A DNA stretch of 64,000 nucleotides. Source: Oscillospiraceae bacterium (lineage in GTDB: Bacteria; Bacillota; Clostridia; Oscillospirales; Ruminococcaceae). Positions 14,816 to 23,876 of the stretch are shown in pieces. The notes under the pieces are model-generated. The model saw only the letters and a list, made by a program, of their open reading frames with translations, had not been told where the DNA came from and searched no databases. Each line of letters opens with the position of its first letter. Positions within the stretch are counted from its first letter, which is position 1. The position numbers and the translations under genes were made by a program. Location: NCBI GenBank assembly GCA_016296505.1, contig JAEDJD010000008.1:1-64000 (forward strand), written 5' to 3'.

Positions 14816-16294
14816 TCACGCTTTATGTCCGCCGACCTGTCCATTCCGTTCGATCGCAGTCGAATGCTTTTGAAAGTTCATGCACTTCAAAATGGCGTTT
14901 TTACCGTATCTGGATTTGATGGACAGCATTGTTTTTTGCAGCGCATACTCTTTTTTCAACTTTTCATCCTGTTGCTGTCGTTTGGCTTCGAGCGTCTCAA
15001 TATCATCGAACAAACCGTACTGTATCGGCTTTTCGGCTGCCTGTGATTCCGGTATCACATCTATCGCCACAACATTGATTCTTCGGATCCATAAAAGTGG
15101 ATTTACAATACGATCAAATATTTGCAGCATCGCCTGTATCGCCAATTTCGCAGACGCGGTTTGCCGTTTAAGCAGCATAGAACCGTGTACCGATTTCGGT
15201 ATTTTTCTGTTATAACGATCCTTCTCATATTCGCCGTCATAGTCGTGCGGAACGCCCTCATGGTCATAGCCGATACGCAGTTCAACTTTTTCCGTCACAA
15301 GCCGCTTGCTGACCAGTTCGAGCATCAGATATTCCGTCATTTCCTTCACAATCAGCCGTGCATCGTCCATGCAATAGGGACGTTTCAATACTTGTCCCTG
15401 ACTGACGCTGTGCTTCTTCGGCACATAAGCCTTAATGTCGGCAATCGTGCACGGCTCATAGCCCCACGCATGGTCGATCATCAGTTCTGCCTTGACGCCG
15501 AACGCTTTGAACAATTCATGCTCTCCATATTCCGAGAATCGCGCGATATCCCCCATTGTATAGAGATGCATTGCGTTCAGTTTTTTCTCCGTGCCCGGTC
15601 CGGTGCTCCAAAAATCCGTCAGCGGACGATGATCCCAAAGCTGTTGGCGGAACGATATCTCGTCCAGTTCCGCAATACGCACGCCGTCCTTGTCCGCAGA
15701 CATTTTCTTTGCAACAATATCCATGGCGATTTTTGCAAGATACAGATTCGTACCGACGCCTGCCGTCGCTGTGATACCGGTTTCTTTCAGCACGTCGCGA
15801 ATCATACGCATCGCCAACGCACGGGCGGTACAGCGATATGTCTGCAAATAGTCGGTCACATCTATAAACGCCTCGTCAATCGAATAAATATGGATATCTT
15901 CCGGTGCGATATATCTCAGATAGATTTCGTAAATCTGGTTGCTGACTTTTTTATAGAGCGCCATCCGCGGCTCGGCGACAATATACGAAAGTTCGAGTTT
16001 CGGATTTGCAGCCAGTTCGGTCGGAATCACAGACTGCGCCTCGAATGTTTCAAGACGCGTATGGGCAAGGCGTTTTCGGTTATATTCCTTTACGATCTGC
16101 ACCACCTCAAATAATCGCGGTCTGCCCGGTACGCCAATCGCTTTCAAAGATGGCGATACCGCAAGGCAGATTGTTTTATCTGTACGGTTGGAGTCTGCAA
16201 CAACAAGATGCGTATTCAGCGGATCGACGCCGCGTGCAATACATTCTGCCGACGCGTAAAATGATTTCAGATCGATACAGATATATGACCGCAC
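14816..16294 (-). CDS. Y-family translesion DNA polymerase (UmuC/UvrX type)
   Basis: A 492-residue Y-family polymerase that copies past damaged bases. The metal-binding Asp is in ICIDLKSFYASAE (D8), and the second acidic pair is in YSIDEAFIDVT (D140, E141). Palm/finger residues (TAGVGTNLYLAKIAMD) and the little-finger region follow. Length fits the UvrX/YqjW branch rather than short DinB. It overlaps the upstream SRAP gene by 28 bp and is followed by the YolD gene, so all are translated from one operon under the S24 repressor. Confidence 0.93.
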   Translation of the reverse strand: MRSYICIDLKSFYASAECIARGVDPLNTHLVVADSNRTDKTICLAVSPSLKAIGVPGRPRLFEVVQIVKEYNRKRLAHTRLETFEAQSVIPTELAANPKLELSYIVAEPRMALYKKVSNQIYEIYLRYIAPEDIHIYSIDEAFIDVTDYLQTYRCTARALAMRMIRDVLKETGITATAGVGTNLYLAKIAMDIVAKKMSADKDGVRIAELDEISFRQQLWDHRPLTDFWSTGPGTEKKLNAMHLYTMGDIARFSEYGEHELFKAFGVKAELMIDHAWGYEPCTIADIKAYVPKKHSVSQGQVLKRPYCMDDARLIVKEMTEYLMLELVSKRLVTEKVELRIGYDHEGVPHDYDGEYEKDRYNRKIPKSVHGSMLLKRQTASAKLAIQAMLQIFDRIVNPLLWIRRINVVAIDVIPESQAAEKPIQYGLFDDIETLEAKRQQQDEKLKKEYALQKTMLSIKSRYGKNAILKCMNFQKHSTAIERNGQVGGHKA

Positions 16295-16932
16295 GACGGT
16301 TCACCTCCATACTTTTCCGCAACCATCTCCGTCAAAGCGGTTTCCGCAGCTTTTGCAGGAACGCCATCCGGACGAATCCACTCTGCTACGATTTCTTTTC
16401 CGAGAATCAGCGGCATCCGATCGTGCAGCTTATGTAATTCAGGACTTGACGCTCTTGTCAGAACCGCAAACACCGGCACTTCAATTCCCTTATGTTGCTC
16501 AAAACGGTAAAGTCCTGCAAGCCATGTAATTTCCGCGTCTTTCGGCTGCACGATATATTTACTGCCGGTTTTCATTTTTCCATCCGGCGCTCGGAAATGC
16601 TCCCACTCATAATACCATGCCGCCGGAATGACACAGCGGCGGCGATACCAAGAATCCTTCCACAAATTCTTTCGATCGGCGGTTTCCAGACGGCAATTCA
16701 CGATTGGCGCGTCGCTATCGGAGACCGTAAACCCCCACATCATTGGAAATACTGCCATTTTGCCATCCTTATTTGGCGCAAGAACAGCCGCAACATTCGT
16801 TGGCTGTATTTCTCCAGACATAAAGGTGGATTTTCCGAGCACCGACATGAATTGATAGGTTAGCGACGTATGTTTTGCACGTTCGATCAATGGAGTAAAC
16901 AAGTCCCCTGCTACATAAAAGCGTGTACACAT
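16267..16932 (-). CDS. SRAP-domain protein (HMCES/YedK)
   Basis: A 221-residue SOS-response-associated protein that forms a thiazolidine crosslink with abasic sites in single-stranded DNA. The start is set by MCTRF, because Cys2 must become the N-terminal catalytic residue. Other signatures are VNCRLETA, CVIPAAWYYEW (conserved Glu) and LHDRMPLIL (catalytic His). It lies between the S24 repressor (48 bp upstream) and the Y-family polymerase (28-bp overlap). This makes functional sense: abasic-site shielding next to translesion synthesis. Confidence 0.93.
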   Translation of the reverse strand: MCTRFYVAGDLFTPLIERAKHTSLTYQFMSVLGKSTFMSGEIQPTNVAAVLAPNKDGKMAVFPMMWGFTVSDSDAPIVNCRLETADRKNLWKDSWYRRRCVIPAAWYYEWEHFRAPDGKMKTGSKYIVQPKDAEITWLAGLYRFEQHKGIEVPVFAVLTRASSPELHKLHDRMPLILGKEIVAEWIRPDGVPAKAAETALTEMVAEKYGGEPSCGHISVSI

Positions 16933-16980
16933 GAAAATCACCGACCTTTCTTGATGGAAACATTGCAGCCATGACAGCAA

Positions 16981-17913
16981 TCAATATATAGTATGTTCTT
17001 TTTCAAACTCCATAATTTCCTTGTGAAACAGTTCTTCCAGAATTGGCTGTTCGTCGGCAGTCGGAGAATCCGAAGCCTCAACAATGCCAATGACGCGTCC
17101 GATGATCCGGATTTCAAAGGTTTCATCCCGATCCGCATACGGAATTTCAGGATTGACAGACCGCAATCTGTGATCTGCCGTCAGCCGTTTCACAATCAGA
17201 CCATCCGGCGTATCGCAAACGACATCTTCCCCCGGACGCGCTGACTCTGTATATTCGATGTAAACGCTGTCGCCATCGTGATAAACGGGCAGCATACTAT
17301 CACCCGAAATGCCAATCACCGCATCTGCATAACGGTTGCGGTCATTTTTTCGCATGAAGCAATAGGTCACAGCTTCATCTGCATACATCGTACCGGAACC
17401 TGCCGCTGCACGAACAGTCGGCGTTTCAAATAATTCAAATGAAGCGCGGAACCATTCATCCCTTGCTGTCAGCTCCTCGTCCAGCATACTCTGAACTATC
17501 TTTTCGATGACGCGCTTTCCCACCGGACTGATACGGCGGAATTTCAACAGCATCCGCAGTTCTGCCTGCGAAACCGTATTCGTTGCAACGCCATACAATT
17601 CATCCAACGTCATACCGAGCGCGTCGCACAGCTGAATCGTCGTATCATGATCCGGCTTATATCCATCGTTTTCCCATTTGACTACTGTATTGCGGCTGAC
17701 GTGCATGATCTCTGCAAGCGCAGCCTGTGACAAGCCTGCCTTTGCACGAAACGCTCTGATGGCAGGGCCGAATTTTACAACACTCGCTGTACCATCCGGT
17801 CTGCCCAGCGTATTTTGACGCACTGCAATTTTCGGTTTCCCCTGCGGCGGCGGATCTGGCATATGAAGCTGCGCGTCAATATGCCGTGAGTCATCTCTGT
17901 TTTTTGGATCCAT
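16981..17913 (-). CDS. XRE-S24 self-cleaving repressor (LexA/CI type)
   Basis: A 310-residue regulator with an XRE HTH (about residues 50-110: AFRAKAGLSQAALAEIMHVSRN) and a C-terminal S24 peptidase. S24 features are an Ala-Gly cleavage site (AAAGSG, A171-G172), nucleophile Ser in GDSMLP (S206) and general-base Lys in LIVKRL (K242). It is likely inactivated by RecA-stimulated self-cleavage, releasing the downstream SRAP-polymerase-YolD genes. I chose ATG 17913, which has GGAGG eight bases upstream. A frame from 17970 is open but its ATG lies in the -10 box. An N-terminal Pro-rich stretch precedes the HTH. Confidence 0.88.
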   Translation of the reverse strand: MDPKNRDDSRHIDAQLHMPDPPPQGKPKIAVRQNTLGRPDGTASVVKFGPAIRAFRAKAGLSQAALAEIMHVSRNTVVKWENDGYKPDHDTTIQLCDALGMTLDELYGVATNTVSQAELRMLLKFRRISPVGKRVIEKIVQSMLDEELTARDEWFRASFELFETPTVRAAAGSGTMYADEAVTYCFMRKNDRNRYADAVIGISGDSMLPVYHDGDSVYIEYTESARPGEDVVCDTPDGLIVKRLTADHRLRSVNPEIPYADRDETFEIRIIGRVIGIVEASDSPTADEQPILEELFHKEIMEFEKEHTIY

Positions 17914-17968
17914 CATAGCATCCTCCATTCTATCCATCTCTCTCCGATACAAAATGATCTCCGTATTC

Positions 17969-17997
17969 ATTATAGCATATATTATCTATTCTGTCAA
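17969..17997 (-). promoter_or_regulatory. Consensus promoter of the SOS-like cassette
   Basis: On the minus strand: TTGACA (17997-17992), 17 bp, TATAAT (17974-17969). AT-rich GATATTC/GATAAT-type repeats around it could be repressor operators. It forces the repressor start downstream of 17965. Confidence 0.8.
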
Positions 17998-18102
17998 CAT
18001 CAATTTGAATATCTAATATTGTCAAAATATGCTGCATTACATGACAAAAACCATGCTTTATCATCATGATTACGGTTGGTCTTTTTCGGATAGATAAACA
18101 CA

Positions 18103-18131
18103 CCCCCACCTATTGCGCATATAGGTGGGGG
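18103..18131. terminator. Strong hairpin terminator
   Basis: CCCCCACCTAT and ATAGGTGGGGG form a perfect 11-bp stem with a 7-base loop. It lies 28 bp after the stop of the dockerin gene at 18160. T-runs are weak, so the polarity is uncertain. Confidence 0.65.
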
Positions 18132-18159
18132 TAAGTATATCTGATATATGGAACTCAGC

Positions 18160-19293
18160 TTATCCGAACAAATACTGCTTCATCAAACTCAGATCAGCGG
18201 CGTCCAATCTGCCGTCAAACGTAAAGTCTGCCGCCTGCCAGTCGATCGCATTGGAATTCGGAACGGTCAGCAGAAAGCGCTGAAGCAAGGATAAATCCTC
18301 GCGATCAAACATTCCATCGGCATTGATATCGCCAAGCGTGGATCTGAGATACGCTTCATACTCCGGCATCGCGTAAAAATCAGCGCCCAGATCGTTTTGC
18401 GGAGCGCTTTGCGCTGTCAGCAAGGTGGATTGCTCGCCATCATAAAAGTATAAATCATAATTGCCGTTGACCGTTGCGCTGTAAATGATACGGTCTGCAT
18501 CAATCGGGCAAGCGTCCGAACAATCATATTGTTCCGAATTCAATGGCAGTCGCATACTGTTATCTCCGTCCAGCCGCATCAGTTGGTCGCAGTGATTGTC
18601 TGCGCTGAACCATTTGGTAAAGTACAGCGCTTGACGCTTCATAATCGGATAATAGGCGTTCACGCCCTCCTCAGCATAGACGGCTTTTGTCTGACCGGTC
18701 GCAAGCTCCATTTGGTAAATCGCGCCGATACCATTGAAATATCTTGTATAATAGATAAATGTACCGCTTTCATCAAAGCACGGCATTGCTTCTTCGGCAA
18801 TATCATCTGTCAGCAGAGTAATCTCCCCTGTCTGAAGCTCAAGCAGCGCTAGATTATACACAAAATCCTGTATGCTGTGATCCCAGTAACCGCGTTTGAA
18901 TACAATCTGTCTGCCGTCCGGAGACCACTTCGGATCTTCATTTCGGAATCCGCTATTCGGCGTCAGATTCTGGATTCTGCCGTCGTCATAGAGATAAATG
19001 TCCCATTCATCTGCTGCCGCGTCAATCGCCATGAATACAATCTGGTTCGGCGTGATGCCGAAGCTGCCGTTCATCGCATGAATGAAATCACCAGAAATCT
19101 CTTGTATTTCGCCATCCGGCGTACAGCAATACAGTCGGCTGTCAGAAGCGGAATATTCACTATAACTATGCCACAAAAGCCAACCGTTCGGCAGCTTTGC
19201 GGACGTTTCAGCAGAGAGCGCTGTCATCGGCTGTATTGTCAGCATACCGCCTGCCAAAACCGCTGCCATCCTATTGAGAAACTTTGCTCTCAT
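18160..19293 (-). CDS. Secreted TolB-like beta-propeller protein with dockerin
   Basis: A 377-residue secreted protein. There is a signal peptide at residues 1-28 (basic start, hydrophobic core, ALSA). About residues 40-300 contain WD40/TolB-like propeller blades (NSGFRNEDPKWSPDGRQIVFKRG, EEAMPCFDESGTFIYYTRY, DADRIIYSATVNGNYDLYFYDG). The C-terminal dockerin has two calcium-loop repeats: GDINADGMFDREDLSLLQRF and, after a 19-residue linker, ADFTFDGRLDAADLSLMKQYLFG. The dockerin should plug it into the cellulosome through a cohesin. There is no catalytic domain, so binding or carbohydrate-sensing is possible. Confidence 0.88.
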   Translation of the reverse strand: MRAKFLNRMAAVLAGGMLTIQPMTALSAETSAKLPNGWLLWHSYSEYSASDSRLYCCTPDGEIQEISGDFIHAMNGSFGITPNQIVFMAIDAAADEWDIYLYDDGRIQNLTPNSGFRNEDPKWSPDGRQIVFKRGYWDHSIQDFVYNLALLELQTGEITLLTDDIAEEAMPCFDESGTFIYYTRYFNGIGAIYQMELATGQTKAVYAEEGVNAYYPIMKRQALYFTKWFSADNHCDQLMRLDGDNSMRLPLNSEQYDCSDACPIDADRIIYSATVNGNYDLYFYDGEQSTLLTAQSAPQNDLGADFYAMPEYEAYLRSTLGDINADGMFDREDLSLLQRFLLTVPNSNAIDWQAADFTFDGRLDAADLSLMKQYLFG

Positions 19294-19323
19294 GTCATCA
19301 CATCCGTTCTGAACTGCATTTCA

Positions 19324-19734
19324 TTATATCACTATCCCGTTTAAGTGGTCGATCTCATGCTGAATAATTTGCGCGGTCCAGCCAGAAAACTTCCGCTTTT
19401 GCCACCGAAGCTGCATATCCTGATACGCCACTTCGATTTCCTGATAGCGCGTGCATTTTCGTGTGCCGACAAGCGATAGACAGCCTTCCTCTGTTTCAAA
19501 CGCACCGCTTTTCCGCGTGACGCTCGGATTCAGCATCGCAACATCGGCAAAGCCCATATGTACCGCAATAATCGCTTTTCGCACGCCTATCATATTTGCC
19601 GCCAAACCTACGCATTCTGTTTCATGCGCTTTCAAGGTATCCAGCAGATTCTGCGCAGTTTGAAGATCGGCTTTTCCTGCCGGCTCTGCTTTCTGCGATA
19701 GAAAAAATGTATCCTTCACAATCGGGCAAACCAT
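19324..19734 (-). CDS. def: Peptide deformylase (atypical motif I)
   Basis: A 136-residue peptide deformylase, which removes the formyl group from nascent proteins. Motif II EEGCLSL (metal ligand C85) and motif III QHEIDHLNG (H126, E127, H130) are intact. Motif I, normally GxGxAAxQ, reads CVGLAANM: the first Gly and the conserved active-site Gln (here M48) are replaced. Many clostridial short deformylases share this form, so activity may be altered or the protein may be a paralogue. It lies 30 bp upstream of the dockerin gene, same strand. Confidence 0.85.
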   Translation of the reverse strand: MVCPIVKDTFFLSQKAEPAGKADLQTAQNLLDTLKAHETECVGLAANMIGVRKAIIAVHMGFADVAMLNPSVTRKSGAFETEEGCLSLVGTRKCTRYQEIEVAYQDMQLRWQKRKFSGWTAQIIQHEIDHLNGIVI

Positions 19735-19858
19735 TTGATTTCTCCTATTTCAAAAACAATCCATATTCTCACTGTCACGCTTGCAAGACGCACTCCGCAC
19801 GCTCATGCTGCTTGAAGCGCTCGTGACTGCATTCGCCTTTATAAACCGTAAATTGTAT

Positions 19859-21280
19859 TTACGATTCCACCTTGCCTTCCTTCATTCTTTGCAGATAGCT
19901 TTTGGTTTCAGCGGTTACAACTCCCGAAAGCGCAATAATTGCGATGATATTCGGAAATGCCATGAGTCCGTTGAATACGCCGGCAATGCTCCATACCGCC
20001 TCAATCGTGAGATAAGGTCCGATGAAAACTGCTGCAACATAAAGCCAATGGTATACCATCGAAACGCGCTTTTTGGAGCCTGTGAGATAATTGAGACAGC
20101 ATTCCGAATAGTAATTCCAGCCGAGAATCGTTGTAAATGCAAAAATAGAAAGACATATCATCACAATGAACGAAGCCATTTTCTCCGAAACAGGAAGTCC
20201 ATAGCCGAACGCGTCAATGGTAATATCAACACCCTCAAGCCCCTTGTTGTAGCTGCCTGCCATGACGATCGCAAGCCCCGACATGGTGCAGACGATAATT
20301 GTATCAATAAAGGTTCCTGTCATTGTGACAAGGCCCTGACGTGCAGACTCGTTTGTTTTCGCAGCAGCCGCCGCAATCGGTGCAGAACCGAGTCCAGCCT
20401 CATTGGAGAAAATGCCGCGTTCGACGCCCTTGCTCATGCAGGCTCTTACAACGGCAAAGCCTGCAAAACCGCCTGCCGCCTGTCGAAAGCCAAACGCGCT
20501 TTTTACAATGGTTGAAAGTGCTGCGGGAATTTCTGTGACATGACAGAAAATAATCACAAGACAACTTGCAACATATAAAAAAATCATTGCAGGCACGATA
20601 ATTTCTGAAATTTTTGCGATTCGCTTGATGCCGCCGATCACGATCAAAGCCACCAATATCGTCACGAGCACGCCTGTAATCACGGTTGTAAGCGTGTAGT
20701 CACGACCGAAAAGCGATATCGTGTGCATAGCGTCGTGGTCGAAGAAATTGTTCGCCGCCGATGTAATCCCGTTAATCTGCGTAATCGTTCCGATTCCAAG
20801 CAGACCAGCCAATAATCCGAAAACAGCAAACATCTTTGCAAGCCATTTCCACTTGTTTCCAAGACCGTTTTCAATGTAATAGAACGGTCCGCCGATATAA
20901 TTACCGTTTTGATCCTTCACGCGATATTTGACGGAAAGAAGCCCTTCGGCATACTTTGTAGCCATGCCGAAAAATGCGGCAATCTCCATCCAGAGCAAAG
21001 CGCCCGGACCGCCTGTTCCGATCGCTGTCGCAACGCCGATAATATTGCCCGTACCGACAGTCGCCGAAAGCGCGGTACAAAGCGCTGCAAAGCTTGAAAT
21101 TTCTCCATTTCCGTTGCTTTCACTCTTGACGATGAATTTGAGCGCCTTTCCAAGCTTATGCACCTGAATCAATCGCAAACGGAATGTCAGCAGAATTCCA
21201 CAGAATAAGACTCCCAGTACAAGCGGTACGCCCCATAGAAAATCATTGATGCTTGTAATGAATTCATTGATGCTGCTCAT
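19859..21280 (-). CDS. Sodium:alanine/glycine symporter (AgcS family)
   Basis: A 473-residue AgcS (alanine or glycine:cation) symporter with about 11 membrane segments. Signatures include TALSATVGTGNIIGVATAIGTGGPGALLWM near residue 90 and RGIFSNEAGLGSAPIAAAAA near 290. It imports small neutral amino acids with Na+. ATG 21280 follows GGAG; an upstream in-frame start at 21304 lacks a site. The promoter is consensus. Confidence 0.92.
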   Translation of the reverse strand: MSSINEFITSINDFLWGVPLVLGVLFCGILLTFRLRLIQVHKLGKALKFIVKSESNGNGEISSFAALCTALSATVGTGNIIGVATAIGTGGPGALLWMEIAAFFGMATKYAEGLLSVKYRVKDQNGNYIGGPFYYIENGLGNKWKWLAKMFAVFGLLAGLLGIGTITQINGITSAANNFFDHDAMHTISLFGRDYTLTTVITGVLVTILVALIVIGGIKRIAKISEIIVPAMIFLYVASCLVIIFCHVTEIPAALSTIVKSAFGFRQAAGGFAGFAVVRACMSKGVERGIFSNEAGLGSAPIAAAAAKTNESARQGLVTMTGTFIDTIIVCTMSGLAIVMAGSYNKGLEGVDITIDAFGYGLPVSEKMASFIVMICLSIFAFTTILGWNYYSECCLNYLTGSKKRVSMVYHWLYVAAVFIGPYLTIEAVWSIAGVFNGLMAFPNIIAIIALSGVVTAETKSYLQRMKEGKVES

Positions 21281-21325
21281 AAAATACTCCATTTCGCCAT
21301 TCAATAAAATAACCCGTATTATAAA

Positions 21326-21354
21326 ATTATATCATATTCTGTCATCTTAGTCAA
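21326..21354 (-). promoter_or_regulatory. Promoter of the symporter gene
   Basis: On the minus strand: TTGACT (21354-21349), 17 bp, TATAAT (21331-21326). No glycine riboswitch motif was seen in the leader. Confidence 0.75.
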
Positions 21355-21429
21355 TAGCAAAATGACGATACTCAGACATATTATTTCTCATTTAAAACGT
21401 ATACCGGTTCCCATCCGGCAGACATAACC

Positions 21430-21468
21430 AAACGGCTATGAGACGCAAAACCTCTCATAGCCGTTTTT
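21430..21468. terminator. Hairpin terminator
   Basis: AAACGGCTATGAGA and TCTCATAGCCGTTT are perfectly complementary around a 9-base loop. It lies just after the AIM24-family gene stop and before the symporter promoter. Confidence 0.75.
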
Positions 21469-21481
21469 CTATGTATATAGT

Positions 21482-22167
21482 TTAGTTTTTCGTTATCATA
21501 TAAGGCTGAATCGCACTTGCCAGAACATTTGCAGGCATTGTTTGCAGCCAGATTCTGCCCGGACCTGTGACTCTTGTATTAAAGAAGCTTTCGCCGCCCA
21601 GCAGTGCATTGCCAATGCCCTTGACGCTTTCAATATCAATCGAACAGGTTTCTTCCATTGCTGCAAGATACCCTGTATCAACCAGCATGGATTGTCCGGG
21701 CGCCAGCACGTATTCACAGACACAGCCGTTGATCTCTAAGAAAACCATACCGTTTCCACTGAAACGCTGCATGATAAATCCTTCGCCGCCAAATAATCCT
21801 GCGCCAAGCTTCTTCTGGAAGAAAATATTCATGTCCACGCCGGGCGTATTGGCGAGATAAGCGGATTTTTGCGCAATAATGCCATTGCTTCTGACATCAA
21901 AGCACAGAATATTGCCGGGGAACGTCGCTGCAAATGCGATAATACCCTCTCCGCCAGTAGCGGTATAGGTATTGCGAAAGACGGATTCACCCGTTACAGC
22001 GCTTTTTGCCATCTTGCCAAGCGCGCCGAGTTTCCACCCATGCCAGTACTCATCGACAGCGTTGTTGTCATCCAAGACATTGCACCACGTTGACATTCAA
22101 TACTTTCACCCGGCTGCAATTTGCAGATTAACACGGGTAATGGTGCGTTTTTCACTTCATAATCCAT
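21482..22167 (-). pseudogene. AIM24/TIGR00266 family protein with one-base frameshift
   Basis: The family's N-terminus is encoded from ATG 22167 after AGGAGG (MDYEVKNAPLPVLICKLQPG, then SIECQRGAMSWM), in a frame that diverges near 22031-22033. The rest lies in another frame, from about 22030 to 21482: GKMAKSAVTGESVFRNTYTATGG, KKLGAGLFGGEGFIMQRFSGNG, TGPGRIWLQTMP. Inserting one A in the AAA run at 22031-22033 joins them in frame and restores the family sequence (GG-K-LGALGKM). Either a natural frameshift or a sequencing error. Intact members form beta-prism-like assemblies of unclear function. Confidence 0.82.
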
Positions 22168-22223
22168 ACGAATTCCTCCACTCTAATGTCTTTTAATTAT
22201 GAATGATGGCTTATGCCATATAT

Positions 22224-22252
22224 ATATTAACACAAAAACAGCGATTTGTCAA
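22224..22252 (-). promoter_or_regulatory. Promoter of the AIM24-family gene
   Basis: On the minus strand: TTGACA (22252-22247), 17 bp, TAATAT (22229-22224). Confidence 0.6.
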
Positions 22253-22307
22253 TATATATAATATCATGTCTCAGCGAATCGGCATTGTTTCATAAACTGA
22301 AAGACGT

Positions 22308-23501
22308 TTAATCCATATTCTGACAGAATACTATGATAAGGACATCGTCGCTCGATGGATTTTTTACAAAATAATCCGCCGTTTCAACCGGATGATATTG
22401 ACCGTCTTCGCCAATCTGTCTTGTAACGCGTTTGACTACTTTTGCGCCCTTTTCATATTCATGCAGCAGATTTTCTCTATTGAATACGCTTTTAAATTCC
22501 GCCTGATCATCCGGATGCATGGTAGTCGCACCGTGCTCAATCAGCTCATGGAAACTGCCCGACGCTGCACAGGTACGCTGGGTAAAATCCTCATAAGCCA
22601 TCATATAATAGCTGTCTCTCGTAAGATTCACCATAATGACAAGCGGGAATCTTGTAAAAACAGCGTCATTGAGCAGCGTCAAGGCGCTGGCACTCGATTG
22701 CGTCAACAAAACATCGTCTTCTTCCATTTCATACCTATGCACCAACAATTCGCGATATTCTTTTTCCGGCATAGGCTTGGCAAATAAATAGCCCTGAATT
22801 CTGGTACATCCACAGGTACGCAAAAAGCCCAATTGCTGTTCCGTTTCTACACCTTCCGAAACGGTTTTCATTTTCAAGCGATTCGCCAACTGGATGGTCC
22901 CCTCCAAAAGAATCCGTTCCTTTTCTTCTTCGCAATTCTGACTGAGCAATGACTTGTCGATTTTCAGTACGCTTGCGTCGATATCGTGCAAGAGCTTCAT
23001 AGAGGACATTCCACTGCCAAAATCATCAATCGCAACATCAAAACCAAGATTCCGCATATGGTTCACAAATTGAATCGTGCGTTCATCGTGCGCCTGCATC
23101 GCTGATTCGGTAATCTCAATACTGATGCGTTTATGCGGGATTCCATATGAATCCACAATTTCACACATCTTTGCTTCAAACTCCGGATTTTTCAGGTGAA
23201 GTCTGGAGAAATTACAAGCTGCTGTTTTGACGGTTTCACCAGCTTCGATTTGTTTCTTTAAACACACACAGACTTCATTGAGTATATACCAATCAATTTC
23301 CGTAATGATCCCATTTTCTTCTGCAAAAGGGATAAACGCTTCCGGACTGACGATTGTACCGTCTGCTTTCACCCATCTTGCCAATGCTTCCGCGCTAACC
23401 ACCCGTCCGCTGACTGCGTCGTATTGCGGCTGATAATAAGCAACAAACTCATGCTGTGCCAATCCGTTTTGTATGGCTTTCAACAAATCATGTTTCACCA
23501 T
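22308..23501 (-). CDS. EAL-domain c-di-GMP phosphodiesterase with C-terminal sensor-like domain
   Basis: A 397-residue protein that should hydrolyse cyclic-di-GMP. The EAL domain (residues 5-245) keeps the catalytic set: AEALARW (EAL), NFSRLHL (Asn), ISIEITESA, DVAIDDFGSG (DDFG), LKIDKSLL (Lys), TVSEGVETEQQ, QGYLFAKPM. There is no GGDEF domain. The C-terminal 140 residues resemble the non-haem PAS-like tails of clostridial GGDEF/EAL proteins (YYMMAYEDFTQR, MHPDDQAEFKSVF), probably a sensory module. AAGGAG precedes the ATG. Monocistronic. Confidence 0.92.
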   Translation of the reverse strand: MVKHDLLKAIQNGLAQHEFVAYYQPQYDAVSGRVVSAEALARWVKADGTIVSPEAFIPFAEENGIITEIDWYILNEVCVCLKKQIEAGETVKTAACNFSRLHLKNPEFEAKMCEIVDSYGIPHKRISIEITESAMQAHDERTIQFVNHMRNLGFDVAIDDFGSGMSSMKLLHDIDASVLKIDKSLLSQNCEEEKERILLEGTIQLANRLKMKTVSEGVETEQQLGFLRTCGCTRIQGYLFAKPMPEKEYRELLVHRYEMEEDDVLLTQSSASALTLLNDAVFTRFPLVIMVNLTRDSYYMMAYEDFTQRTCAASGSFHELIEHGATTMHPDDQAEFKSVFNRENLLHEYEKGAKVVKRVTRQIGEDGQYHPVETADYFVKNPSSDDVLIIVFCQNMD

Positions 23502-23725
23502 ATTTCCCGCTCCTTACTCGTTCCCATTGCAAAGTAATATATTTTTACAAAAAGTCGAAAGGTATTCTGATCGCATCAATTAAGATACATTCAGTATACC
23601 ACACATTTCCCGAAAATTCAATAGAAAAAAGAAAGTTTTTATGTTTTATGCTTATGTTTTTGAAACAAAAAAGAGAAAAAAAGCAATATTTCATGGATAA
23701 TAAGTACTTTTTCTTTCAAAAAAGC

Positions 23726-23762
23726 AAAAACCTCTCCGTATTTTGAAAACAGAGAGGTTTTT
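23726..23762. terminator. Hairpin terminator
   Basis: AAAAACCTCTC and GAGAGGTTTTT pair around a 15-base loop. It lies between two minus-strand genes in a 375-bp gap (23502-23876) with no other feature. The direction in use is probably minus, for the gene at 23877. Confidence 0.65.
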
Positions 23763-23876
23763 GGATTGCGCCTGTCCTTATCTAGAGTCATATTTGCACA
23801 TGGCGCTCCGACCGTGCTAAAAGCTGTTTGCAACAGGCGAAAGGACTTTCATTCCGCGAAAGCCCCTTATTTTAAT

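Noticed and set aside
15122..16114. Long plus-strand frame opposite the Y-family polymerase
   Set aside because: Antisense shadow of a gene with clear motifs; His/Arg/Cys-rich composition is typical of shadows.
21305..21480. Glycine riboswitch before the AgcS symporter
   Set aside because: The leader between promoter and gene is only about 40 bases and lacks the riboswitch core motifs.
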